This document shows positions 35,640 to 43,428 of a stretch of 64,000 nucleotides of DNA, in pieces. Source of the stretch: Berkiella sp964594635 (GTDB lineage: Bacteria; Pseudomonadota; Gammaproteobacteria; Berkiellales; Berkiellaceae). The notes below the pieces were generated by a model. That model ran no database searches, was not told the origin of the DNA, and saw nothing but the letters and a program-made list of their open reading frames with translations. The stretch lies in assembly GCA_964594635.1 (NCBI GenBank), contig CAZQMV010000004.1, positions 1 through 64,000 of the forward strand. The letters are read 5' to 3'. The position numbers were made by a program, and so were the translations under genes. The first letter of the stretch is position 1. Each line of letters begins with the position of its first letter.

Positions 35640-36003
35640 AAAAGTGGGAAAGAAAGATGGCAAGGCTGGATATTTATTCAAGGGTGGTTTTGTAGGGGCC
35701 GCCGGCCTTCTGTGGGCGGGCGGACACGGAGATCCGCCCCCTGGGGGCTCCCCACAAAATTATAAAATAAATAGAGTAAAATCAGATGATTATAATTCAA
35801 AAAACATGACTGGTTGCGTAGCAACCAAAGATCTCTCCTTGTAAAGGAGAGAGGCGCGTAGCGCAAGAGAGATTTTATCTTGAGAAAATCCATCTGTGCG
35901 TGCAAAGCACGCCTCTTCCCTTTACAAGGGAAGAGCAATTTGTCGCTATGCGACGTATTTCTTTCAATATTCGTGGGGATCCCCTCAGGGTCCGCCCCTA
36001 CGC
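35640..36003. repeat. Mosaic of intergenic hairpins
   Basis: This gene-free stretch is a chain of inverted repeats: a GTAGGGGCCGCC..GGGGCTCCCCAC hairpin (about 35690-35757), TGGTTGCGTAGCAACCA (35811-35827), TCTCTCCTTGTAAAGGAGAGA (35832-35852), CTCTTCCCTTTACAAGGGAAGAG (about 35912-35934), GTCGCTATGCGAC (35942-35954) and CGTGGGG..CCCCTACG (about 35971-36002). It separates the divergent Deg-like protease from the 3' end of uup. It looks like nested insertions of small palindromic elements; no protein is encoded. Confidence 0.7.
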
Positions 36004-36007
36004 GTGG

Positions 36008-37888
36008 TTACGCATCTAGTTCATGCCAACGATCATACGCCTTTTTAAGATCCGCTTCTAAGGCGCTTAACTGGGTATGAGCTGCTTGGACTTCATCTTT
36101 TGCTTTATCATAAAAACCAGGCTCGCACATTTTTGCTTGCAACGCTTCAATGTCTTTCTCACATTTTTCAATGAGAGAAGGTAACTTTTCTAATTCGCGC
36201 TGCTCATTGTAGCTCAGCTTGTTTGTTTTTTTTTGATCTGTAGACTCTTTGGGCTTTTGCACCCGTTCTTCTTTTTTTACAGCTGGTTTTTGCGAAAGGG
36301 TTTTTCTTTGCAAGAAATCCGTATAACCACCCACGTTAATGGTAATGTCATTATCGGTAAAGGCAATACAGTGTGTCGCGATATTATCGATGAATTCACG
36401 ATCATGACTGATGATAATCAATGTGCCAGGGTAATTTAATAATAGATTTTCAAGAACATCGAGTGATTCAATATCTAAATCGTTGGTTGGCTCATCGAGT
36501 ACTAGCAAATTAGCAGGCTTGGAAAACAATTTGGCTAATAGCAAACGATTCTGCTCACCGCCTGACAGCGTTTTTACGAGGGCACGACATTTACTGGGAG
36601 AAAAAAGAAAATCACCTAAGTAACCGACAATGTGACGCTTTTTACCATCAATCTCAACAAAATCATCGCCTTCGGCGACATTACCCATCACCGTTTCTTC
36701 AGGACGTAAGCGATCGCGAGTTTGATCAAAAAAAGCAATTTGATTGGTTGGGCTGTGCTTAATATAACCTTGTGTTGGCTTTAATAAACCGAGCAACAAT
36801 TTAACCAATGTGGTTTTACCAGCGCCATTTTGCCCAACAATGGCGATTTTATCGCCTCTTTGCACGGTGAATGAAAAATCCTTAATTAATAATTCACCCG
36901 CTTCATAACCAAAAGAAATATTCTCCGCTTGGATGACCGTTTTGCCAGCGCCTGCGGATTCATTAACTGAGAACACGGGCTTATCTTTCAGTTCACGGCG
37001 TTTAGTGCGTTCCTCACGCAAGGCTTTTAGCGCACGTACACGACCTTCATTACGGGTGCGTCTGGCCTTTACCCCTTGTCTTAACCATTGTTCTTCTTCT
37101 GATAATTTCTTATCGAATAATGCATTATGTCGTTGCTCTTCTATGCTTGCCGCTTCTTTACGCGCAATATAACTATCGTAATCCGCTGGGTACGAGGTTA
37201 ATTTACCGCGATCAAGTTCTACAATCCGTGTTGCGACGGCACGCAATAAAGCTCTATCATGGGTAATAAAAATAATGGTTTTAGGATATTGTTTTAACAT
37301 GGTTTCTAACCATGAAATAGCATCGAGATCTAAATGGTTGGTAGGCTCATCTAGTAATAAAATATCGGGCTCTTCAACCAATGCAGCACCTAACGCAACG
37401 CGACGACGCCAACCACCGGATAATTCAGACATTTTTTTATCCGCTGGTAATCCTAACGCTTCAATCACACGTTCAATGCGTTGCTGTATGATCCAGCCAC
37501 CACGCTGCTCAATCTGATGCTGCAATTCATTGAGTTTATTCAGCCAAGCGTCATCATGGTTATCAAGCTGCATGGTCAGATGGTGGTATTCGACTAAAAT
37601 ATCTCGTAACTCTGCCAATCCTTCTGAGACTGCCTCATAAACGGTAATATCTTCTAATTCGGGCAGTTCTTGGGCCAACATCGCAATACGCAAATAGGCA
37701 GGCTTAATGATTTGACCACCATCAGCTGCAATTTTTTGTGTTAGGACCCTAAAAAGCGTCGATTTGCCTTCACCATTACGGCCAATCAGCGCAATGCGCT
37801 CTTGTGGGTTAATATCGAAATTAACATGATCGAGTAATGGAAACTCACCAACTGAAAAATAGAGATCTTTTAAGGTCACTAAGGGCAT
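36008..37888 (-). CDS. uup: ABC-F family ATPase Uup
   Basis: A 626-residue soluble tandem ATPase acting on ribosomes, also linked to precise excision of transposons in E. coli. It has two ABC domains: Walker A GRNGEGKST (about 36-44) with signature LSGGWRRRV, and GQNGAGKTT with LSGGEQNRL, plus LLLDEPTNHLD and LVLDEPTNDLD Walker B segments. The charged linker RRTRNEGRVRALKALREER lies between them, and the C-terminal about 80 residues form the coiled coil typical of Uup. The start MPLVTLKDLYFSVG is at 37888. Confidence 0.94.
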   Translation of the reverse strand: MPLVTLKDLYFSVGEFPLLDHVNFDINPQERIALIGRNGEGKSTLFRVLTQKIAADGGQIIKPAYLRIAMLAQELPELEDITVYEAVSEGLAELRDILVEYHHLTMQLDNHDDAWLNKLNELQHQIEQRGGWIIQQRIERVIEALGLPADKKMSELSGGWRRRVALGAALVEEPDILLLDEPTNHLDLDAISWLETMLKQYPKTIIFITHDRALLRAVATRIVELDRGKLTSYPADYDSYIARKEAASIEEQRHNALFDKKLSEEEQWLRQGVKARRTRNEGRVRALKALREERTKRRELKDKPVFSVNESAGAGKTVIQAENISFGYEAGELLIKDFSFTVQRGDKIAIVGQNGAGKTTLVKLLLGLLKPTQGYIKHSPTNQIAFFDQTRDRLRPEETVMGNVAEGDDFVEIDGKKRHIVGYLGDFLFSPSKCRALVKTLSGGEQNRLLLAKLFSKPANLLVLDEPTNDLDIESLDVLENLLLNYPGTLIIISHDREFIDNIATHCIAFTDNDITINVGGYTDFLQRKTLSQKPAVKKEERVQKPKESTDQKKTNKLSYNEQRELEKLPSLIEKCEKDIEALQAKMCEPGFYDKAKDEVQAAHTQLSALEADLKKAYDRWHELDA

Positions 37889-37977
37889 AACTTGCCTAAC
37901 ACCAAATATTCCAGAATAATCGGCGAGTATACCGAATTTTCTTCATAAAATACAAGTATTTACCGCGCCAGCAAGGG

Positions 37978-38823
37978 ATGTTCATTGAAGGCTCACAAGG
38001 TGCTACACGTTTTGCAAATCGTTTTTTGGCCGATCTTAAATGGAATAGCCCGTTTAATCATAGAACACTGATAATGCACCCAGAAATATCAGAACAAGAT
38101 CTTGCCAACGCTATTAAAAATAGACATGTCACAATGGTCTATCAACCACTTGTCAATATCCATGACGCTAATCAAATTATTGGATTTGAGGCGTTGGTGC
38201 GTTTGAAATCAATACAGGGTGAAGATATTACTGCCGAAAGAATCGTCGACTTGAGTGAACAATATCAGTTAATTAAAGAATTAACGCAATGCGTTATTTC
38301 TCTTTGTTTAAGTGATTATCCACAGCTCTTAGCAAGATTTCCGACCGCCTATCTGGCAATTAATTTGTCAGTTTCTGATATTGATGAGCCTATGATTGAA
38401 TATCTTTGGCAAACAATGCACTCTTCGAATATTACGCATTCACAAATTATGATTGAATTAACTGAACGAGTTGCCTTGAATCAACAAGCCAGCAAACATA
38501 TTAAAACCTTAAGAGCAGCTGGACATCGTTTAAGTATCGATGATTTTGGAAGTGGCGCTTCTAATATCCGCTACTTACAAGACTTGACCCCAGATATTGT
38601 GAAAATTGACAAAGCTTTTGTTGACTGGTCAGCCAATGAGGGACCTGTGTCAACTTTACTTGATCAATTGATAACCATAGGCAAAACACTCCATGCCAAA
38701 GTGGTAGTCGAGGGGGTTGAAACAAAATCTCAAGCCGATAAAATCATTGCTTGTGGCGCTCATTATGGTCAAGGCTATTATTGGTACCCACCTCTTACCG
38801 TTGCTGAAATTTTAGCGTTATAG
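37978..38823 (+). CDS. Stand-alone EAL-domain cyclic-di-GMP phosphodiesterase
   Basis: A 281-residue protein made almost only of an EAL domain. All catalytic signatures are present: GFEALVRL (EAL Glu), AINLSVSDI, MIELTER, SIDDFGSGASN, VKIDKAFV, VVEGVET and GQGYYW, so it should hydrolyse c-di-GMP. There is no sensor, GGDEF or membrane segment. The start is uncertain: ATG 37978 keeps 32 extra residues, ATG 38074 begins just before the domain, and neither has a clear ribosome-binding site. The hydrolase gene starts 12 bp after the stop and is probably co-transcribed. Confidence 0.88.
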   Translation: MFIEGSQGATRFANRFLADLKWNSPFNHRTLIMHPEISEQDLANAIKNRHVTMVYQPLVNIHDANQIIGFEALVRLKSIQGEDITAERIVDLSEQYQLIKELTQCVISLCLSDYPQLLARFPTAYLAINLSVSDIDEPMIEYLWQTMHSSNITHSQIMIELTERVALNQQASKHIKTLRAAGHRLSIDDFGSGASNIRYLQDLTPDIVKIDKAFVDWSANEGPVSTLLDQLITIGKTLHAKVVVEGVETKSQADKIIACGAHYGQGYYWYPPLTVAEILAL

Positions 38824-38835
38824 GAAATATTCCTT

Positions 38836-39522
38836 TTGATTAAAACAAAAGACCTCGTTATTTTATTACACGGCATTGGCAGAACATCATTGTCAATGCG
38901 ACCGATTGAAAAAACGTTATTACAACAACAGTATGCGGTAATGAATATTCACTATCCTTCTCGCAGCAGCACCATTGCTAATCTTGCAAAAAGCGTTCAT
39001 CAACAAGTGCTTGCCTTCCCCGACTTTGAACAATACACCGTGCATTTTGTTACGCATTCCATGGGAGGTCTTGTTGTCAGGGCAATACTTGAAAATGAGC
39101 CTCTTGATAATGTCCAAAAAATCGTCATGTTAGGACCGCCGAATCAAGGCTCAGAAGTCGCAGATTTTTTTAAAGACTTTCGATTGTTTAACGCTTTTTA
39201 TGGACCCTCTCTTAAAGAAATGACCACGCATCATGCATCTTCTCTTGCGCTTCAAACGCTACCTAGCCGCTACCAGCTTGGGATCATTGCCGGTAATTTC
39301 ACGATAGATCCGTTTTGTTATTTTATTTTACCTTCTGGCAATGATGGTAAAGTCACGATAGAGCGCACAAAGTTGAGCGGCATGACCGATCATATTGTGT
39401 TACCTGCCAGCCATTCTTTTATGATGTATAACCGTCAGGTAATTAAACAGATCAGTCACTTTTTAGCCGAAGGTTGTTTTTTGCATGCAGACCACGCACC
39501 TAACAAAACCCACGTTAAATAA
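38836..39522 (+). CDS. Alpha/beta-hydrolase, lipase-like
   Basis: A 228-residue alpha/beta-hydrolase. It starts at TTG 38836, with AGGAAA eight bases upstream. ILLHGIGRTSLSM is the oxyanion-hole region, THSMGGLVVR (about 74-83) the nucleophile elbow with Ser, and MLGPPNQGSEVADFF is typical of PGAP1/triacylglycerol-lipase-like esterases. DHIVLPASHSFMM near the C-terminus holds the likely catalytic His. No signal peptide. The substrate is unknown. Confidence 0.82.
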   Translation: MIKTKDLVILLHGIGRTSLSMRPIEKTLLQQQYAVMNIHYPSRSSTIANLAKSVHQQVLAFPDFEQYTVHFVTHSMGGLVVRAILENEPLDNVQKIVMLGPPNQGSEVADFFKDFRLFNAFYGPSLKEMTTHHASSLALQTLPSRYQLGIIAGNFTIDPFCYFILPSGNDGKVTIERTKLSGMTDHIVLPASHSFMMYNRQVIKQISHFLAEGCFLHADHAPNKTHVK

Positions 39523-39734
39523 TAGATAAACAGGGGTTTGATTATAAAATTCATGATAACTAACAATCGAAAGAATGCATCATCTGTTGCCCACAATATC
39601 TGCACATATAACCATGGCGTGAGCCATTTCATTTTGGGCAAAAATAAGGCACTTGAGATCCGATAGATCACATAAAAGCCAATTAGGGCGCTGATAAATG
39701 CAAAAAAATGCCTAACAATAATCGTTTTTGACAT
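39456..39734 (-). CDS. Possible small membrane protein
   Basis: A 92-residue reading frame with two convincing hydrophobic segments (FFAFISALIGFYVIYRISSALF and LLVIMNFIIKPLFIYYLTWVL) and a basic tail. It overlaps the 3' end of the convergent hydrolase gene by 67 bp. The ATG at 39734 has only GGAAAT before it. I do not recognise it; it could be a real small membrane protein or a chance frame in an AT-rich spacer. Confidence 0.42.
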   Translation of the reverse strand: MSKTIIVRHFFAFISALIGFYVIYRISSALFLPKMKWLTPWLYVQILWATDDAFFRLLVIMNFIIKPLFIYYLTWVLLGAWSACKKQPSAKK

Positions 39735-39839
39735 ATTTCCAAATACCTTCTATCTTTAGATCCATTCTCAATTAAACTCTCGAAAGTACTAAAAATTACC
39801 CTATAAGGAAGCAATTATCCAAATGTTATGTGTAATATC

Positions 39840-40796
39840 TTATATTTTAACTTTGGATATTTTTCGCTTAATTAGTGGGTGATTAACAATAATCTTGGAT
39901 AAATTCTCTTCAGTTGTTATTAGTTCTGGGTCAATTATTCCTTCTTCTCTAATCTTATTTATAAATATGATTTCCTTTGCCTTCAAAGGTAGTAATACGT
40001 TCAATCTGCTTTGTAATTCCATTAAAAGTTTTTGAGCCCATAATTCTATTTCTTTGGGCTTTCTAGGTATATTTGTTTGGTTCAAAACTGGCAATAATTT
40101 ATTCCTAATATCCTTCGTGTCCATGTGCACCTGTGTTGGTGATAGATTAATAAGCGGTACACTAGACATACTGATGTAGATTAGAAATGAAGTTCGCAAT
40201 TGACTCTGATTTAATTGACAATTTTTTAATAAATGATGAGCATCAAATAAATCTCGACTAACATTTCTTGCAAATAAAGCCGTTAACTTTCCTGCTGCAA
40301 GCTCATGAATATCAAGAATGGGCACGCTAAACGAACCATCTGAATCTATTAAAGGGGATAGATAACTTATTGGCCACAATGGAATTCGATACATGTAGTT
40401 TAAATCAATTTCAAGATTACCTTTTTGCCCTAATACACTATCATATCTCCAAATAGACTTTCCTCCCGCATAGCTATTTGGTTTGCGATCTTCTTTGAAT
40501 TGATTTTGAATAAGAATCTTTGAAATTGCATTTTCGATAAGAGGACGTTCTTCCTTCATAACGTTAGGATCTGCATCTCCAATATAGTTAAAATCAATAT
40601 CCACAGATAATCTAGGAACAGGATCAAAATGAAATAAATTGAGCGCAGTTCCACCTTTTAGAACCAATCTTGAACGCAAGTATTCCAATGACATGAACTG
40701 CTCAAGAATCAAGAGTAGCTTTTTTACTTTCTCTAAATTCTCTGGTTTATAATTTTTAATTCTTGCTTCTTTTAATAAACTTTCCTTATTCATCAT
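39840..40796 (-). CDS. AbiEii-type nucleotidyltransferase toxin (system 2)
   Basis: About 318 residues from ATG 40796 (an ATGATG; the second ATG at 40793 is also possible); the first overlaps the end of the antitoxin gene. The nucleotidyltransferase motif LVLKGGTALNLFHF and RLSVDIDFNYIG lie near residues 50-75, and AGKLTALFARNVSRDLFDAHHLL carries the conserved Lys and Arg-Asp. It is as expected for AbiEii/AbiGii toxins but clearly different in sequence from the copy at 11456. Base composition is more AT-rich than the neighbouring housekeeping genes, which suggests transfer. Confidence 0.85.
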   Translation of the reverse strand: MMNKESLLKEARIKNYKPENLEKVKKLLLILEQFMSLEYLRSRLVLKGGTALNLFHFDPVPRLSVDIDFNYIGDADPNVMKEERPLIENAISKILIQNQFKEDRKPNSYAGGKSIWRYDSVLGQKGNLEIDLNYMYRIPLWPISYLSPLIDSDGSFSVPILDIHELAAGKLTALFARNVSRDLFDAHHLLKNCQLNQSQLRTSFLIYISMSSVPLINLSPTQVHMDTKDIRNKLLPVLNQTNIPRKPKEIELWAQKLLMELQSRLNVLLPLKAKEIIFINKIREEGIIDPELITTEENLSKIIVNHPLIKRKISKVKI

Positions 40797-41601
40797 ACTG
40801 CGGCTCATTCCAAGTTCGATCCAAAACACTAGTTGGTACCATTAAATTCCACTGTTTGATCAATCGATGAGGTTCTTTGCTGTGATCACTCATGTATTGC
40901 ACTGAATTTGAAATATGCTTTTTAAGCTGCATAATATTCTCTGAAGGTACACTAAAAGGCCCTTCTCGTTGCTCTAAAAAAAAGCCTACCTTAGAAATTA
41001 AATTAGCATTCTTGAGTGTGAGACAATAATTAACAACATCATTAACATTTAAAACAGCAATATTATCAAGAGAACGGCATACTTCTTCCCAACCCCCACT
41101 TAAATCAGCTCGATCGATTACATCAACATAGGTGCGAGCTAGATTTGTAATTTTTATATTGACTCCTTGTCGATTTAATATTTGCACTGAAAAATTTTCT
41201 AAGTTTTCATTTTTAAGCTCTATTGGCGTAGCGACGGGACGATACAATTGACCATTCATTTCAAAAGGCTTAACTTTTTTTGAAGATATAAATGTAAACT
41301 GCTCAAAGGAAGAATATGCAACACCGTGAATTTCTAAGGACGTGTGATGCGATAGAATGCTGTCGTTTGTGGCTTTAGCTGCAATTAAATATGGATCATA
41401 TGTGATGGTATCGAGAGACTCATTTGGCGGGATAACCCCATAAAGCTCACGGCGTAAAAGCTTAATCCGTCCTGATTTTAGATAATAACGTAAGGCTGAA
41501 TGAATAGCGCTAGGCGTTTCTGTGCCCTGAGTATGCTTCCAATTTTTAAATTCTTCAAATCGAAATACTGGATGTTCGAAGAAGAAGGCCTCTATATTCA
41601 C
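40786..41601 (-). CDS. AbiEi-type antitoxin (system 2)
   Basis: A 271-residue protein starting at GTG 41601, with GAGGAG upstream. The N-terminal winged-helix region (VFRFEEFKNWKHTQGT through GRIKLLRRELYGVIPP) and the AbiEi segment DPYLIAAKATNDSILSHHTSLEIHGVAYS (quoted here in parts: DPYLIAAKATNDS, HHTSLEIHG) identify it. It would repress the operon and neutralise the toxin. The toxin start lies inside its last codons. A good sigma70 promoter lies upstream. Confidence 0.84.
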   Translation of the reverse strand: MNIEAFFFEHPVFRFEEFKNWKHTQGTETPSAIHSALRYYLKSGRIKLLRRELYGVIPPNESLDTITYDPYLIAAKATNDSILSHHTSLEIHGVAYSSFEQFTFISSKKVKPFEMNGQLYRPVATPIELKNENLENFSVQILNRQGVNIKITNLARTYVDVIDRADLSGGWEEVCRSLDNIAVLNVNDVVNYCLTLKNANLISKVGFFLEQREGPFSVPSENIMQLKKHISNSVQYMSDHSKEPHRLIKQWNLMVPTSVLDRTWNEPQYDE

Positions 41602-41628
41602 TTTGAATAAATCTCCTCTATAGGGTAT

Positions 41629-41657
41629 ATATTAGTCTATATTGGAGAGTTAATCAA
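41629..41657 (-). promoter_or_regulatory. Sigma70 promoter of the second AbiE operon
   Basis: On the minus strand, TTGATT (-35, 41652-41657) is separated by exactly 17 bp from TAATAT (-10, 41629-41634). The antitoxin GTG lies 27 bp downstream, with GAGGAG between. Confidence 0.7.
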
Positions 41658-41819
41658 AATTTTCATTACATAATGAGGTATTACACTAAAGACGGTTATC
41701 AGGAAAGCACCCACTGCAGGTGCGGTATAAAGCCAACCAAGCCATTTGGTACTATTGAGAGACTGCGCGATAGCAGAAAATAATGCAAAGTTAATGGCAT
41801 TCTTTGTTTTGGATTTTAA
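41637..41819 (-). pseudogene. Possible C-terminal remnant of a membrane protein
   Basis: On the minus strand a reading frame of about 60 codons runs with no start codon at its head to a TAG at 41637. It reads like real membrane-protein sequence (e.g. INFALFSAIAQSLNST, LGWLYTAPAVGAFLITVF) and lies between the 3' end of the small periplasmic protein gene and the AbiE promoter. It may be the broken end of a gene disrupted when the TA module arrived. I do not recognise the family. Confidence 0.35.
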
Positions 41820-42096
41820 CCATTAAGGGTAAAGGGCCAATTAAACGGGGATGCGAGGGTTGTTTTTCAATCGGGACAACATCGACAAATAGCTGGCACT
41901 TTTGAGTTTGCAGCACATACCCTGTTTCGGTTTGAGTAATGGCTTTCACCCAATCGGCGCTTTCGAATTGTTCATAGACTTCTTTGGATTCAATAATCAC
42001 TTTAAGACGGCGCAAGCTTTCTGCTGCCGGGGGAAGTGCTGCTAATAAGGTGTTTGAAATGAGCAGCAAACTAATAACCATCATCGTTCTTTTCAT
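41791..42096 (-). CDS. Small periplasmic hypothetical protein
   Basis: From ATG 42096 (AAGGAT upstream) this is a 101-residue protein with a signal peptide (MKRTMMVISLLLISNTLLA) and a mature domain of about 80 residues with two cysteines (KCQLF and the near-terminal KECH), perhaps a disulfide. An upstream in-frame start at 42126 would spoil the signal peptide. It follows pip by about 30 bp on the same strand. Function unknown. Confidence 0.66.
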   Translation of the reverse strand: MKRTMMVISLLLISNTLLAALPPAAESLRRLKVIIESKEVYEQFESADWVKAITQTETGYVLQTQKCQLFVDVVPIEKQPSHPRLIGPLPLMVKIQNKECH

Positions 42097-42128
42097 AGCA
42101 AATCCTTTTGCTAGTAAACTCTTCACAT

Positions 42129-43079
42129 TTAACGGTGATTTGTCAGCATCTTTTCCGTTGCAGTCACTAATGCATCGACAATACCAGGCTCCATCGATGA
42201 ATGTCCGGCATCACGTATCACATACAGTTCACTACCCGGCCAAGCTTGATGCAAAGCACGTGCATTTTCAAAAGGGCAGATCATATCGTAGCGACCATGC
42301 ACAATAATCCCTGGGATCCCTTCCAATTTATAAGCATCTCGTAATATTTGATTTTCCGAGATAAAACAATTATTGATAAAAAAGTGCGTTTCAATCGCTG
42401 CCAAACTCGCAGCCGTGTGCGTTTGTGTAAACCGTTCCAGCACCGCTTTGCACGGATGCAATGTGGCACATTGGCCTTCCCACTGTGTCCAATGCTTAGC
42501 CGCATTCATGCGCGCTAACTCATCGGTTCCTGTAAGACGTTTATGGTAGGCACTAATCATATTATCGCGTTCTTCCTCTGGGATAGGTAAAACAAACTCT
42601 TCCCAATAATCTGGAAAAACGGCTTTGGCACCACTTTCATAAAACCAACGCAGTTCTCGCTGACGCCCTAAAAAGATACCTCGCAGTACCATACCCATCA
42701 CACAATCGGGGTGCGCTTGTGCATACAACAAGCTGAGCGTTGAGCCCCACGACCCTCCAAATAATATCCATTGTTTAAGATTGAAATAACCCCTGATTGC
42801 TTCTATGTCACTTAATAAAGCCTGAGTTGTATTGTTTTCTAAATTGCCATGTGGCGTTGAATGCCCACAACCTCGTTGATCAAATAAGATGATGCGGTAA
42901 CGCTCTGGATCAAAGAAACGACGGTCTTCTGACGTGGTTCCAGCACCGGGCCCACCATGAATAAATAAAATGGGTAACCCATCGGGTGAGCCACTTTCTT
43001 CAACATATAGCGTATGCTGCGTGTCGACTTTAATTTGATGCTGCGCATAAGGTTTGATCGGCGGATATAATGGCTTCAT
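42129..43079 (-). CDS. pip: Proline iminopeptidase
   Basis: An alpha/beta-hydrolase of family S33 that releases N-terminal proline, 316 residues. Signatures: HGGPGAGTTSEDRRFFDP (about 41-58, oxyanion region), FDQRGCGHSTPH, the nucleophile elbow GGSWGSTLSL (Ser about 110), and GRYDMICP plus DAGHSSMEPG with the catalytic Asp and His. No signal peptide. The ATG at 43079 faces the small-RNA region. Confidence 0.95.
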   Translation of the reverse strand: MKPLYPPIKPYAQHQIKVDTQHTLYVEESGSPDGLPILFIHGGPGAGTTSEDRRFFDPERYRIILFDQRGCGHSTPHGNLENNTTQALLSDIEAIRGYFNLKQWILFGGSWGSTLSLLYAQAHPDCVMGMVLRGIFLGRQRELRWFYESGAKAVFPDYWEEFVLPIPEEERDNMISAYHKRLTGTDELARMNAAKHWTQWEGQCATLHPCKAVLERFTQTHTAASLAAIETHFFINNCFISENQILRDAYKLEGIPGIIVHGRYDMICPFENARALHQAWPGSELYVIRDAGHSSMEPGIVDALVTATEKMLTNHR

Positions 43080-43159
43080 GAAACATTCCTTCGCTCTTGG
43101 TATGACTCTTTACTAATTGTGTCGCAAAAGAGGGCTATAAGCTACTTTAGGTAGTGTTA

Positions 43160-43292
43160 AATGGAGAAACGCTTACACTGCATTTGGCTTTATCCTCTTG
43201 GAGGATAAAAGGGTCGGTGCGATACTGACATGGTCAATCTCCAACCGACCTTAAATTCGGATTAGCCCGGGACCCCTCCCGGGTTTTTTTTT
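43160..43292 (+). ncRNA. Probable small RNA between pip and typA
   Basis: In the spacer of 349 bp, the plus strand holds a run of three hairpins with nothing coding: TTTATCCTC-TTG-GAGGATAAA (43189-43209, a perfect 9-bp stem), GGTCGGT..ACCGACC (43212-43250) with an inner TGAC-ATG-GTCA, and a perfect terminator at 43266-43292. Flanking genes are both on the minus strand, so the terminator serves neither of them. Two GGA triplets (43163 and 43200 regions) recall CsrA-binding sRNAs, but this is weak. The 5' end is estimated; no clear promoter was found. Confidence 0.6.
43266..43292 (+). terminator. Strong Rho-independent terminator
   Basis: CCCGGG, loop ACCCCT, CCCGGG, then nine Ts (43284-43292). 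It terminates plus-strand transcription in a region where the neighbouring genes run the other way, which supports the sRNA call. Confidence 0.88.
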
Positions 43293-43300
43293 CCATCTTC

Positions 43301-43408
43301 GCCTATTCTTCCCCAACGTTGTTGGCTGCACTCTCTCGCAATCCTCATGTATTGCCTTATACACTCCGGGTTGCTCGGGGTTTGCCGCCTAGTTGGGAAA
43401 TAATAGGC
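43301..43408. repeat. Family B palindromic repeat, inverted copy after typA
   Basis: The outer arms GCCTATTCTTCCCCAAC (43301-43317) and GTTGGGAAATAATAGGC (43392-43408) pair over 15 of 17 positions. Inside, CGTTGTTGGC, TCATGTATT, ATACACTCC and TTGCCGCC are the reverse complement of the core of the repeats at 3211-3556. The outer arms are unrelated to those copies. It lies just after the typA stop and may act as its terminator. Confidence 0.75.
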
Positions 43409-43428
43409 TGTGATGCATATTCTTCGCC

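Noticed and set aside
43160..43292. Spot 42 or 6S RNA identity for the small RNA
   Set aside because: Although it is near typA/glnA, sequence and hairpin layout do not resemble either RNA.
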